Assembly (NCBI GenBank): GCA_029339195.1
Contig: JAPTJF010000337.1
Location: 1 to 64,000, forward strand
Source of the DNA: Micractinium sp. NFX-FRZ
Taxonomy: Eukaryota; Chlorophyta; Trebouxiophyceae; Chlorellales; Chlorellaceae
DNA length: 64,000 nt
Reading direction: 5' to 3'
Under the pieces are notes generated by a model. It had not been told where the DNA came from. It saw only the letters and a list, made by a program, of their open reading frames with translations, and ran no database searches. The position numbers and the translations under genes were made by a program. Position 1 is the stretch's first letter, and each line of letters starts with the position of its first letter. Of this stretch, positions 12,601 through 22,750 are shown in pieces.

Positions 12601-15600
12601 GTGGGCTTTGTGAAGGCAGTGTGGCTGGCGGTCCGCGCAGTTTGCAAGGCGGCGAAGCAGGGCCTGTGGATGGTGGGTGGTGCACTGGGCGGACCGCGCC
12701 CTTGGTACTGGGTGGCACAACGCCAGAATGAACAGGCAGCTAATCATATGGTGCGTCGGCTGCTGGGTTTGAGGGTGGTGACTGGTGGGTAAGAGGTGGC
12801 GTCTGCACTGTCAGCACAAACCAGTACGCTTCCGCCACGTGGGCACCTGCCCGCTACCGCCTTGCCTGCTACCGCCACTGCCTACCCAGCTCTCCTTTCC
12901 TTTCTTCTCCTCCTTCCCCGCCTCCCCCCATGCAGATCTGAACATCACAGTGAGTCAGGACTTCTCTGCCAAGGGCGACCGCTGGCAGCGGCAGGGGCAC
13001 CACGCCATCTCGCTGGCCATGAGCCACGACGTGCTGGTGCAGAGGTGGGTGAAAGGTGTTTGCAAAGTGGGGAGTGAGGGAGATGCAGCAGCACCCTGGC
13101 TGTGCGCCGCCCTCCGTCCACTGCGTGTGCTCCCATGGTACCGCCAACCGGCTGGCTTCCCCGCAGGTTCCTGGTGGACGTGCGGTACTACCATGACGTG
13201 GCGCTGGGGCGGGGCGCCGCCCTCAACGTCTTCAACGGCGGCCGAGGGCTGGACCTCAACCTGCACCACGGCACGGGTGGGTGGGCAGGGCAGGGCTGCA
13301 ACTGTGCTACTCTGCTCTGGAGAGGTACAGTTTGGTGTCCGCAAACAGATTGCAACACAGCCCCCTGGAACCGCCCTCCAGAATGGCAAGCAAGAAAGGG
13401 TTGCTTCTGTGCGCTCCAAAGAGGGGCGTTCGAGTCACTTTGTTTGCTGGCCTTCGTGTCCGCACCTGCGGCTTGTAAGCATGCATGCCATGAAACCTCT
13501 CATACAATGCTTCACGGCTGCAGGCTCCTACAGCAACCTGCTGTCCGACGTGGATGCCGGCTACGGCGACCGCGCCTTCGACTCGCCGGGCAGCACCAGC
13601 ACGGGTGAGGGGCGGGGCGGGGGAGAGAAATATTTGGCTTTGGTGGGCTTTGGTGGTGGGTCTGGACGTGAAGGCAGCACCAGCACGGGTGAGGGGCGGG
13701 GCGGGGGAAGCAAGAAGGGGGAAGCAAGAAGGGGGAGAGGCGGGTGTGGTGTGAGCCCAAACGTGAAGGCCGCAATAGCACGGGTGAAGAGAGGTGTGTG
13801 TGTGTGTGTGTTTCAATTTGGGCAGGCAGGCAAGGGCGATCCAAGGCAGTGCTGGACAAGAGTTGCAGGAGGGGGCGGCGGTGTCAGAGCGTCCCCCGCA
13901 CTGTCAACTTTACAACCGTCCCCCGTTTGAATGCACCCGCAGGCTTTGGCGGCACATTCTGGAACGTGCGCGTGACTGCGGCCCTTCCGCCCTCCCCGCC
14001 GCCCCCTTCCCCTCCCCCGCCATCCCCGCCGCCGCCGTCCCCGCGGCCCCCTCGCCCCCCGCCGCCCTCCCCCCCGCCTCCCCGCCCCCCGCCGCCCTCA
14101 CCCCGCCCGCCGCCCCCCAGCCCATCCCCACCGCCTCCGCCACCGCCACCGAAGCCCTCGCCACCACCCTCGCCGCACCCGCCACCCTCCCCCACGCCCC
14201 CGCGCCCGCCCTCGCCCTCCCCACCCCCTCCCTCCCCATCGCCTCCCCCCCGGCCCCCGCCGCTGCCGCCAGGCCCCGCCCCACCCAGTCCGCCTGCTCC
14301 TCCTCCCATGGGATGGCTAGGTGAGTGACACATGAGTTGGTCATACACTTTTGTGGGTGGTGCATGTTGTGGAAGGGTGGAGTGAGTGGTGGTCATACAC
14401 AAGTGATGGTCATACATTCTTGTAGGTGTAGCGGGAGGGTGGAGGGATGGCTCGGTGAGTTGTGGTCGCGCCTAGCGAGTGGGATGTAGTGGGAGGGTGG
14501 AGGGATGTAGTGGGAGGGTGGAGGGTTGGGCCGATAAATAGAGGGTTACAAGTGGAAAGTGGAGGGTATTCAGCTGGGTGAGGTAGTGTCGGTTTGGCAT
14601 GGTCAGTAGGCACACTCACTCCCTCCCATTCTAGCGCCTTAGGCTGCCGCCCGCAGTCCGTGTGCCCGCTGCTATCCCTGCGCACACATGCCTCCCATCC
14701 AGTCAGCCCCCACCTCTTTCAACAGGGCAACACTCGCTCGCCCAGGCGGGCTGCTGCTTGGCGGCGGAGGACGGCCCGCTCCTGCCGAGCAGCCATAACG
14801 CTCTTAACTGTCCACCCCCCACTTTCCTCTACCTGCATTTCTGTCTTGCAGCAAGGTGGAGAGCGACCTCATCCTGCAGGCTGCATCAGGATGGCAGAGA
14901 CAGACTGCGCTCACCAGCACCCTCTGCTTGGGCCGCTTACCACTTCCCTTCACCCATCCATGCACCCACCTGCAGGCTGCAGCAAGGTGGAGAGCGACCT
15001 CATCCTGCAGGGTGGGCAGGATCCCCCGCCTCCCGCATGCTGCCCCTCCGACTGGCCTGCCACTCCTCACTCCTCTCCACTGCCGTTTCTTTGTCCGCTG
15101 CAGCAGGGCGGAGACTAAATCTGATCCTGCAGGGCGGGCACACTCTGGCGTTCGGCCCCGGCGCTTCCCCGCATGCTGCCCCTCTGGCTGCCCGGCCACT
15201 CCTCACTCCCCTCCACTCCCATGTTCTTCCTCCGCCCGCAGGCTGCAGCAAGGTGGAGAGCGACCTCATCCTGCAGGGCGGTCAAGACATCGCGGTCGGC
15301 CCCCGCGCCTCTCTGCGCGCCTGCTTCGAGGCCTGCTCCGACTTCCCCGAGTGCACCGCCTTCGCCTTCGTCCCCTTCCAGAAAAAGTGCTTCGTCAAGG
15401 GCGGCAAGGTGGGTGGGTGTTGCATGTTTATGACGACACCATGTTGGTTCGTCAAGGGCGGCAATGTGGGTGGCTGCTTCCCGCGTCTTTGTTTGCCGTG
15501 GTGGTTTGTGATAGGCTGGGTGCGGGTGCACCGCGTTTGGTTTTGCCCCGTGTCCAGAAGAAGTGCTTTGTCAAGGGCGGCAAGGTGGGTGGCTGTTTTC

Positions 15601-18600
15601 TGCACTCTAGTTGTTGCCAAGAATTGCATGGCTGGATTGGCTCATGGCTGGTTGCTGTGTTGTTGAAGGCCAAGCCGCTTCCTGCTCACCCCAGCTGCCC
15701 TGCTCCTGCCCCAACCCAACCCACCCTCCTTCCCTCTTGGCACGCAGGAGTGGAAGCGGGCCAAGCTCGTGGGTGCTCAGTCAGTCGTGATCGAGCCATG
15801 CTTCTCTCCCAGGTGCCCCCCCGTCTCCCCCGTGCTGTGTGGCAGGCAGTGCACGCGCTGCAGCACACGACACAGCAGCACACCACGTGCCTCCTTTCTG
15901 TATGTTGCTGCACGGCGGCTGTTGCTCTGGAGGCCTGCTATGCTGTGTTCTGCTGTGACATCGCCGGTGCCTGCTCTGCTGAACGCCCACCCTGTCTTCC
16001 TGCCTCCCCCCACCCTGTTCAACGCTGCAGCACCTCTGGCCCGCCTGAGCCGCCAGTGTTCCGTGAGTGCCCGCCCATCTCCTCAGCTGGCGCCCGCCTC
16101 GCAGCCTGCACGCTGCACGCCCGCCAGTGCCCGCCCATCTCCTCCCAGCCTCCTCCCCTGCCTGCTGCTGCTGTCCCTGCCCCCGCTGCCGCCCAGCCCT
16201 GCCAATGCCCTGCCACCTCGCCACCTCCCTTTCTAGTCTAGTCGTTACAGCTTTTCACATCCCCAAGGGGATTCAACTTCAGGACGAACCATATCCTGAG
16301 AGGTTGACGAGGCATGCACCTCCCTTTCGCTGCCTGCCCCCTGCTTCTCGTTCTCTGTTGGGGGACTCCCTGCAGGCCGTGATGCTCAAAAGGCGCACGT
16401 ACTATCTCAAACCTTGCCCTTGCCTTCCTGGTGCTGACGCCCCATGTGTCTGCCTGCAGGCTGCGACGAGCCGGTGGCCGACGTGCTATTTGTGGGAGGT
16501 GACCTGGGGAAGCGGGTCAAGACCAACAACATCAAGGCGTGCGCCGACGCCTGCGAGGCACAGGCCGGCTGCAGGTGAGCGGGGTGGGGGGGATGTGCGG
16601 TGCGGGGGAGGCGGGTAGGCAAGCGGGGTTGTTTTTGGCGGGGTTGCGACGCAGCGCTGGAGACACAGCGTGGAAGCCTGTGGTGCGGCTTGCCTGGCTG
16701 CAATCGGTCCTTTCGCGTGCGGCTCCTTGCCACCGGCTGCCTGCGCCCTCCCCGCTCTGCCCTCGTCTCACACACCCCATCCGCTTCTTCCCACCCCGGA
16801 GTCTACTGTAGCTTGCCCCAACTGCAACACATGCGCGTCCTCAATCAATGCCTGCCCCTCCCATCACAAACCCCGCTCCCCTGCTTCTCTGCAGCGCCTA
16901 CTCTTTCATGGCGGCCAAATTTGCCTGCTACCTTAAGACCGTGAGCGGCTGGCGCTCCCGCCCCTGGCGCGGCGCCCGCTCAGCAATCATCTGCCCCAAG
17001 CCCTTCCCGGGCACGGGCTGGGAGGCCCAGCCGCCCTCGCCCCCCAGGTGTGTGGCTCGACACAGCCAGCGAGCAACAGTTGGGAGAAGGCAGAGCTTGG
17101 TGCTATGTGGGGGCGTGCGTTTGCTCGTCTTGCTGGCCGGATGAGGGCGAAACGCCTGCAGTGTGCGCTTGCACGACAGCCCGCCTTGCACCACCCCCAG
17201 CCAGCAGCCCACTCCACCTCCTGTGCCTGTCTTTTCTCGTTCTGCCTGCGCTATCCCTCCCACCCTGCCCCCGCCTCGCCTGCCGCGCTCCCCCCACCCC
17301 ACCGTGCAGGCCCCCCAGCCCGCCCGCCCCGCCCGCATACGTCGGCGCCTCCTCCCTCGCGCCCTGGAAGCGGGACGTGGTCCCCAACTCTCGGCGCCCC
17401 GGCCGGGTCGGGGCGCAGTCCCTGGGCGGCCCCCCTTTCTTCCCCCTCGTCCTGCCCGCCTGCAGCTATGGGCAGAACCTAAACTTTGTGGGGCGATTTG
17501 TGGGGGCCAGCCAGGTGCGGTGGGATTTGTGTGTGTGTGTGCGTGGAGGGGGCGGGACTGGGCTGTCAGAGCGGAGGGCAATGCGCCTTGCCTTGAGGAC
17601 GGCTCATCCCTGGAGAAATCCACCACCAGCTTACCAAACACTAGTGGGCAGAAGCTGGAATCGCCAGAATGCCACCGTTGCCTGCACATCCAGCGCCCCG
17701 CTTGCTCCACCCCTTCCCCAACCCACAATCCCATGCAGTGTCTGTCTCAAGACTGGTTCATCAGCACACTCAACACCACCAGCTGGCCCGCCGACCTGTA
17801 CACGCAACAGAGGTTTGACCGCACCACGTCGCCGCCCGTGCCGCCAAACGCGACGCGCCCCACCCTCGCTGACGTGGCCACCGCGTGCGGCGACACGCTG
17901 GGTGAGTGCTGTGCTGTGCGCTGTGCTGTGCTGTGCTGTGCATGGCTCTGGGGTGGTGCTTGTGCTGGCGCCGCCTGCGCTGATGGCAGCAAGGAGTCGT
18001 GCTGTGTGTGTGCTGTCTGTGCTGTTATGTAGTGTTGTGTGCTGGGCCCTGGTGTGCGATCACTGTAGCATTCACCCCGCCTGTGTGGCCCCCCCCTGCA
18101 CCCACCCACCCACCCACCCTGCAGGCGACGGCGGCTTTGATGGGCTGTCCCACCCTGCTGAGTGCTGGACCCTGGTGTACGACCACTGCATCCCCGGCCT
18201 CACCTCGCGCAACCTCATCCCACGGGACATCCTCACCTACGAGCAGGATGTGAGTGGGTGTTGCATTTGTGCATGTTGCATTCCTTGGGCACGAGATGCT
18301 CACTTACGAGCAGGCCGGGAGAGGGGTGTTGCATTTGTGCATGTTGCATTCCTTGGGCACGCGATCCTCACTGATGAGCAGGACGTGAGTGCGGTGTTGC
18401 ATTTGTGCCTGGTGCATTCAGCGTGCTGCTGGTGCATTCCTTGGGAACCCCCGCCCACATGTACTGCCGACCCCGCCCACCTGTGCTGCTGTACCGCAGG
18501 TGCTGTCCAACCTGTATGCCGCCGCATACCGCTCTGGCAGCTTTGGAGAGCCGGCCGCCATGCCCGGTGCCTACTCCCGCGTGTGCGTGGCAAATGCAAC

Positions 18601-18992
18601 AGTGGCGGGCGCGCCCGGCAGCCCCTGCGAGCAGGTGGGCGGGTGATGGGTGCTCACGCGCTGCTGGGGCAGGATCAGATATGTATGCATTGGCCCAGCA
18701 CAGGGCACTCCAGGGTGCTCAAGCTCGTCTCGTTCATGCAGCTTGTAGTTGTGTTGCTCACACAACCTGCATTTTATCATGCTGCCATGCCGACCCTTCC
18801 CCTTTCCGGCGTTTTTTTGTGTGTGTGTTTTGTGTGCAGGTCGCCCCCACCGACTACCTCGTGCACACGCGTGGCTTTGCCCCGGCAAACTACTCGCAGT
18901 GCGACCTGCAGACCGGGGAGGTGTCTTTTGTGGAGGCGCACGTGGAGGGAGGGGAGCACCGGTGGACCGTGTTTGGCTACGCGCCCAACTGA
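6635..18992 (+). CDS. Secreted mosaic protein: pectate-lyase-like beta-helix, polyproline stalk, two PAN/Apple modules
   Basis: 29 exons: 6635-6674, 6842-6934, 7119-7228, 7685-7801, 8047-8122, 8410-8461, 8640-8724, 8925-8994, 9162-9460, 10153-10298, 10765-10812, 11271-11326, 11553-11646, 11888-11972, 12246-12309, 12936-13044, 13167-13276, 13524-13604, 13943-14320, 15242-15408, 15748-15812, 16031-16062, 16460-16574, 16895-17047, 17310-17514, 17739-17901, 18125-18249, 18500-18634, 18840-18992; 1141 aa. Residues 1-20 are a signal peptide. Residues ~58-578 start with the Pectate_lyase_3 signature FGARGDGETDDTAALQ and end in a beta-helix with WVS-type turns, interrupted by an Ala/Gln/Pro-rich insert (~215-314). 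Residues ~590-700 are SPPPP-type repeats as in pherophorins. Two Cys-rich PAN/Apple modules follow (~705-782, ~793-855), then a C-terminal region I do not recognise. Likely a cell-wall or extracellular-matrix carbohydrate-binding or -cleaving protein. Exon 2's donor (GTTACA) is weak; exon 14 uses a GC donor. Confidence 0.82.
9662..10175 (+). repeat. Five tandem acceptor copies before exon 10
   Basis: CTGCTGCAG plus the first bases of exon 10 (encoding ENPVVAS) recurs near 9663 (degenerate), 9861, 9955, 10044 and 10146; only the last opens into the full exon at 10153. Intervening sequence (CATTCGCTCTCGTTTCTTCC-like) is also shared, so the unit is about 90-110 bp. Confidence 0.85.
10385..10605 (+). 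repeat. G-rich intronic minisatellite
   Basis: Imperfect tandem copies built on CAGGCGGGGTGTGTGCAGGG and GTAGAGGTGGGGGGT-like blocks, about 45 bp per unit, inside the intron after exon 10. It is strongly purine-biased on the + strand. Confidence 0.75.
12291..12582 (+). repeat. 50-bp minisatellite, six copies, built from the exon 15 edge
   Basis: Six head-to-tail units start at about 12291, 12341, 12391, 12440, 12490 and 12540. Each unit holds the 19-nt exon end encoding DHASVL, a GTGAG donor and about 30 nt of intron; the first four junctions end in TTTTTAG. Only the first 19 nt of unit 1 are in the gene model. Confidence 0.92.
14849..15285 (+). repeat. Four copies of the PAN-module exon start
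   Basis: The exon 20 start (encoding SKVESDLILQGG) with its CAG acceptor occurs near 14849, 14972, 15100 (degenerate) and 15242 (real). Only the last runs on into a complete Cys-containing PAN module. Confidence 0.85.
18229..18390 (+). repeat. Three copies of the exon 27 end
   Basis: Unit of about 68 bp: exon end encoding ILTYEQD, donor, then GTTGCATTTGTGCATGTTGC and CCTTGGGCACG. Copies begin near 18229 (real), 18295 and 18363. The middle copy lacks a usable GT donor; the third keeps it. Confidence 0.85.
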
Positions 18993-20337
18993 GGAGGCAA
19001 GCGCCCGCGCGCCCGCTAGCTTCAAAAAAGGGCGTGCGCCCCGGGCCTCAAAGCGCCCTGCCCTGGCCCCAGCGAGGCGGGGGCGCACCGCTGGGCTGTG
19101 TGTGGCGACGCGCCCAACTGAGGAGGAGCGTGCGCGCGCGTCTACTGGTGCCAGCGCTCGTTTGGCGGCCCAACAGGGCGGCTTGTGACTTCCGAGGCCA
19201 GTGTTCCCGCTTCACAGGGCCCAGCCCATGTACAAAGCGGCGAGCAAGGAGGCAGCGTAGAGCGCCGGCGCAGCGTGCGCAGGCAGGCAGCGCAGCAGTG
19301 CGGCAGCAACTGCAGCAGCAGCCTCTCTGGGGGGTCCAGTGCCCCCTGATCTGCCGGGCCCTCCCCAACCTGGTACAAGCTTCTCAATACACCTTTCCCA
19401 CGCTTTTTCCTCATCTCTTGTGCACCCCTCATCGCACGTTGCACCTTGCATCACTTGGCTGCGCAACACCCAGCCCCACAAGAGCACCGCATTCATTGGA
19501 CCAGCCGCAATGCTGCGCCAGCCTGAGCCCCTCACAATGCATGCACTCGTACGTGTGTAATGCAAAAATCCTCTTTGGTCTGCTACCTATCCCCACAGGC
19601 AGACAAGAGCAGACCCCCAAGGCCGCCGGTGGCAGCTGGGAGATTGTGCACCAGGACATATGCATGCAGGTGCTGTGCGGCGACGGCAGCGGCGCCCACC
19701 AAGCCAACACGTGACATGCATGTCTTCAGCATTGCGCTGCTCACTCCATCCCCACCATCACCACTCGCTCTGCTTGTAGCCCGTGCTCTTCTTTGCCTGC
19801 CAGCAATGTGTTGCAAAATTTTAAGGGACGCGTGTGCAAATGTGGCACAACAGGTGTTCTGTCAGCAGAGTCTCGTTAATACTTTAGCCATAGTGTAGCG
19901 TGCAGGTTGTAATTTGGTCGGAAACAGCTGTGCTAGCTTTGCTGCCCCTGGGCCGTGCTCGGAACTCGCGCCCTTCCGTGCTGCCCCTGTCCCACAAGGT
20001 CGAGTGAGTTTGCCGTGCATTGGAGCCGCCCTTGCTGCAGCGTGCGCCACTCGCGAGCCAAGCAGTGGCACCCTGTCGCGTCGCGCGACGGTCCGCCGTC
20101 GGCGGCGGCGCTCCGGGGCTGTACTGTAAACGACGCCCCCCACCGCCCCTCCCGTTCTTGCAGACGGCTCTCAGTCTGGCCTCCTGTAGCTGGCTTGCCT
20201 CATTCTTTCCCCAACCTGTGCCTCACCCCACCTACCCCCATGCAGGCGGCACAGCTTTCACACGCGGCCCCCGCCCCCGGCCACCGCTCTGCGCTCCCGT
20301 TGTGCTCTGCCCCCGGGCCCGGCGCCTCTCCTGCCGC
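18993..20337. other. 3' UTR and intergenic region before the membrane-protein gene
   Basis: No convincing gene. At 19086-19140 there is a diverged copy of the stop-codon region of the preceding gene (GCGCCCAACTGAGGAGG, as at 18980-18998). An open stretch at 20246-20337 continues the frame of the next gene upstream of its first ATG, after an acceptor-like CATGCAG, and may be part of an unseen longer 5' exon. Confidence 0.45.
19556..19560 (+). terminator. Candidate TGTAA poly(A) signal
   Basis: TGTAA 564 nt after the stop of the mosaic-protein gene, followed by an A-rich stretch. TGTAA is the usual green-algal polyadenylation signal; use at this site is inferred. Confidence 0.4.
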
Positions 20338-21890
20338 ATGGCTGCCTGGCCGGGCCGGCTGGCAATGGAGCGCCTGGGAGCAGGCTTTGTGTGCCTGGCC
20401 AACACTCTTATCCTCATCCGCACCAAGGCCGGCCCCGCTGACCTGCCGCTACACCTCCTCTTTGCCGCTCCGCCTTTTGTCGTTCTGGCTCTCTCCTTCA
20501 TGCTGAGCTCACGCACCTACTCGCTGGTCAGCTCCCTCCTGGTGCCAGCTGTGCGCCTGGCCTACCACGCCCAGGCCAGCGAGCGGTCTGCCACGGTGGG
20601 CGGGGCGGGGCGGGGCGGGACGGGCAGATGGGTGGGCACACACACACTTGCTGAGTGCAGGCCCCACAGCACTCCGGCTTGCGTGGCGCAGTCCCCTTGG
20701 CTTTCCAGCTTGTGCCTGGTGCAGTCAGTCTTCACATTGTGTCTCCGTGAGGTATGCACCCGCCCAAACCCCCGCTTGCCTGAACCCTCCCCCGTCCCTG
20801 ATGCAGGCCACGTCAGCTGGCCTGATGCTCAGCCAGGGCCCGCACACAGGCACGCTGGGTGCCTGGGTGGACTTATTCCGCCTGCTGATCGGCACCCGCC
20901 TGCTGAGCAACGCGCTGGTCACGCTGCTCTTCCCGCTGCCGCTGCCCGTCGCGGCTGCTGTGCACGCTGCGGTCATCCGCCTCACTGCCAACAATGAGGC
21001 CTACTGCAGCACAACGGTGAGGGTTGTGGTGTTGGGGGGCAGGAGGCAGGGGCGGGAGGAAGCTGTGTGGCAGGGAAGGGGGCAGGCGCGGGGAGGCCAG
21101 CATTGTCGGGGCGCCAGCCGCCAGCACTGGCCAGGGAAGGGGGCAGGCGTGAGGAGCCCAACCCGGGGGTGCCTGCCTGCCCTCCCCACCAGCCTCAGCC
21201 CCCCTCATGCCCGCCCGACGGGTAGCACACACACCAGCAAGCGCCCTCCTGCCTGCTGTGCAGCTGCTGGCACACCCGCTGACTCAGCAGCGGCTGGAAC
21301 TGCTGGCATCCACCATGCACGTTGCCACCATAGCTGCCAGCCCAATGGGAACGGCGCTGGCCAGGCACAACCCCAAGTATGGGTGCACCCATGTGCTGCG
21401 CTTCCTGCAAGCCACCTGGGCAGTCGTGCCGATTGTGCTGCTGGCGTGGAGCAGGGGCGGCGCGGCAGGAGGCGCCGGCGGGGGCGGCAGGCGAGGCGCC
21501 GGCGAGGGCGGCAGCGGCGGTGCCGCCACTGGTGCCAGCGGCGGTGATGCCAATGACCACCGGACTGGGCGCAGTGACAGCCGTAGCAGGGGCAGCAGCG
21601 GCAGCGGCGGCGGCAGTGCGGGCATGGGCAGCGATAGCGACAGCAGTGGCGGCGGCAGCGGTAGCAGCGAGCAGGCCCCGGCTCTGCTTCGAGCACAGCA
21701 GGGACAGCAGGGGGGAGGGCAGCCGGCGGTGACGCCCCGGCGCGCGCGCTGGCAGCGGGCATGGGAGCGGCTGGACCGAGGCTGCCACGTGGCATGCGGC
21801 TGCCGCTTTGCTGCCCCCCGGCGCCCGCTCATCCTGCTCTGGCTGCTGTGCGTGCTGTGGTTGGTGACCACTTCGTCAGCAGCAGGTTGA
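20338..21890 (+). CDS. Multi-pass membrane protein of unknown function
   Basis: Three exons: 20338-20595, 20807-21016, 21264-21890; 364 aa. I do not recognise the family. About five or six hydrophobic segments are visible: near residues 14-30, 37-57, 62-80, 100-140 (re-entrant or double), about 205-225, and a final segment near the C terminus (LILLWLLCVLWLV). Between the last two lies a ~90-residue Gly/Ser/Ala-rich hydrophilic loop. Splice phases are all 0. The start is the first ATG in the open frame; the frame stays open upstream to an acceptor-like site at 20245, so an extra N-terminal exon is possible. No catalytic motif is visible; a transporter or scaffold role would be a guess. Confidence 0.7.
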
Positions 21891-22750
21891 ACCCTCCCGC
21901 CCGGTAACAAGACACAATCAGGCTGCCAATGCCGCTGCTGCCGCCCCGTTGACCCACACAAACAGCTGTGTGCTGTGCAGCCGGTCCCAAGTGTTAAAGT
22001 CAGGAGTGGGGTCAGGGCGACTGCTGGAGGGGCTGCTGCAGTGTGGGGTGGGGTGCCTCAGGGGCGCGAGGGCGGCGGTGTATGGGAGGCCAGCGGCTCT
22101 TGTGCACTGCACACCACGGCTGCATGCTTGCGACGCGCGGTGCACAGGCTGGCGCTCATGAGATGCAGGGGGTGTCGGTCGGTCAGGGTGTGCGATGCGC
22201 CCAAGAGGCGCGGCCTGGGGGTGCTTGCGGGGGGGCTGTCCCCATGAGAAAAAAAGTGAGAAAGCGAGTGGGGGAAGGGAGGCTGACAGAGGGGGGCCAC
22301 AGTAGGGAGTTGGGTACCAACGGCAAAGGGGGAGGTAAGGGGCAGGGTGCACTTTAGTGGAGAGCTATTGTGTTATTTGTGGGATGACGTGTCGGTGAGA
22401 CAGCTGGCGGTCTGCTCCAGCCAGCAGGCAGCGGCCCGCCAACCGCTGGGAATTGCCTGTGGCATGCAGGGCTGCCGCCCCAGGGAGGCATCGAAAAGAG
22501 AGGGATAGAAACCAGGGGTATACCCAATGCGGGAAAGGATTTAGGGTTTGGTTTGGGCACACACACACACACACAGTCGTAGGCACGCGGGTGACAGCTG
22601 GAAGGCTTGCACGAGGGCAGGGCGCGTGGCGGCGCGTGGGCGCACAAGCAGACTGGCCCCAGGGGGCAGTCGCCCTGAGAACACGGCCCGGCTCCAATCT
22701 GGCCGGGTGCAACCGTACCGCTCCCGATGGGTGCACCTGTACCGCTGCAC
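21891..22750. other. Convergent intergenic region
   Basis: Region between the 3' ends of the membrane-protein gene (+) and the Gln/Ala/Pro-rich gene (-). No gene seen. Contains a (CA)n run near 22559-22576. Confidence 0.5.

Noticed and set aside
14856..16241. Long + strand ORF of 461 codons across introns 19-22 of the mosaic gene
   Set aside because: No start of its own and no domain; it crosses the true PAN exons out of frame.
17050..19188. 712-codon + strand ORF at the end of the mosaic gene
   Set aside because: It is open because of GC bias and merges true exon pieces with introns; splice-supported exons explain the coding part.
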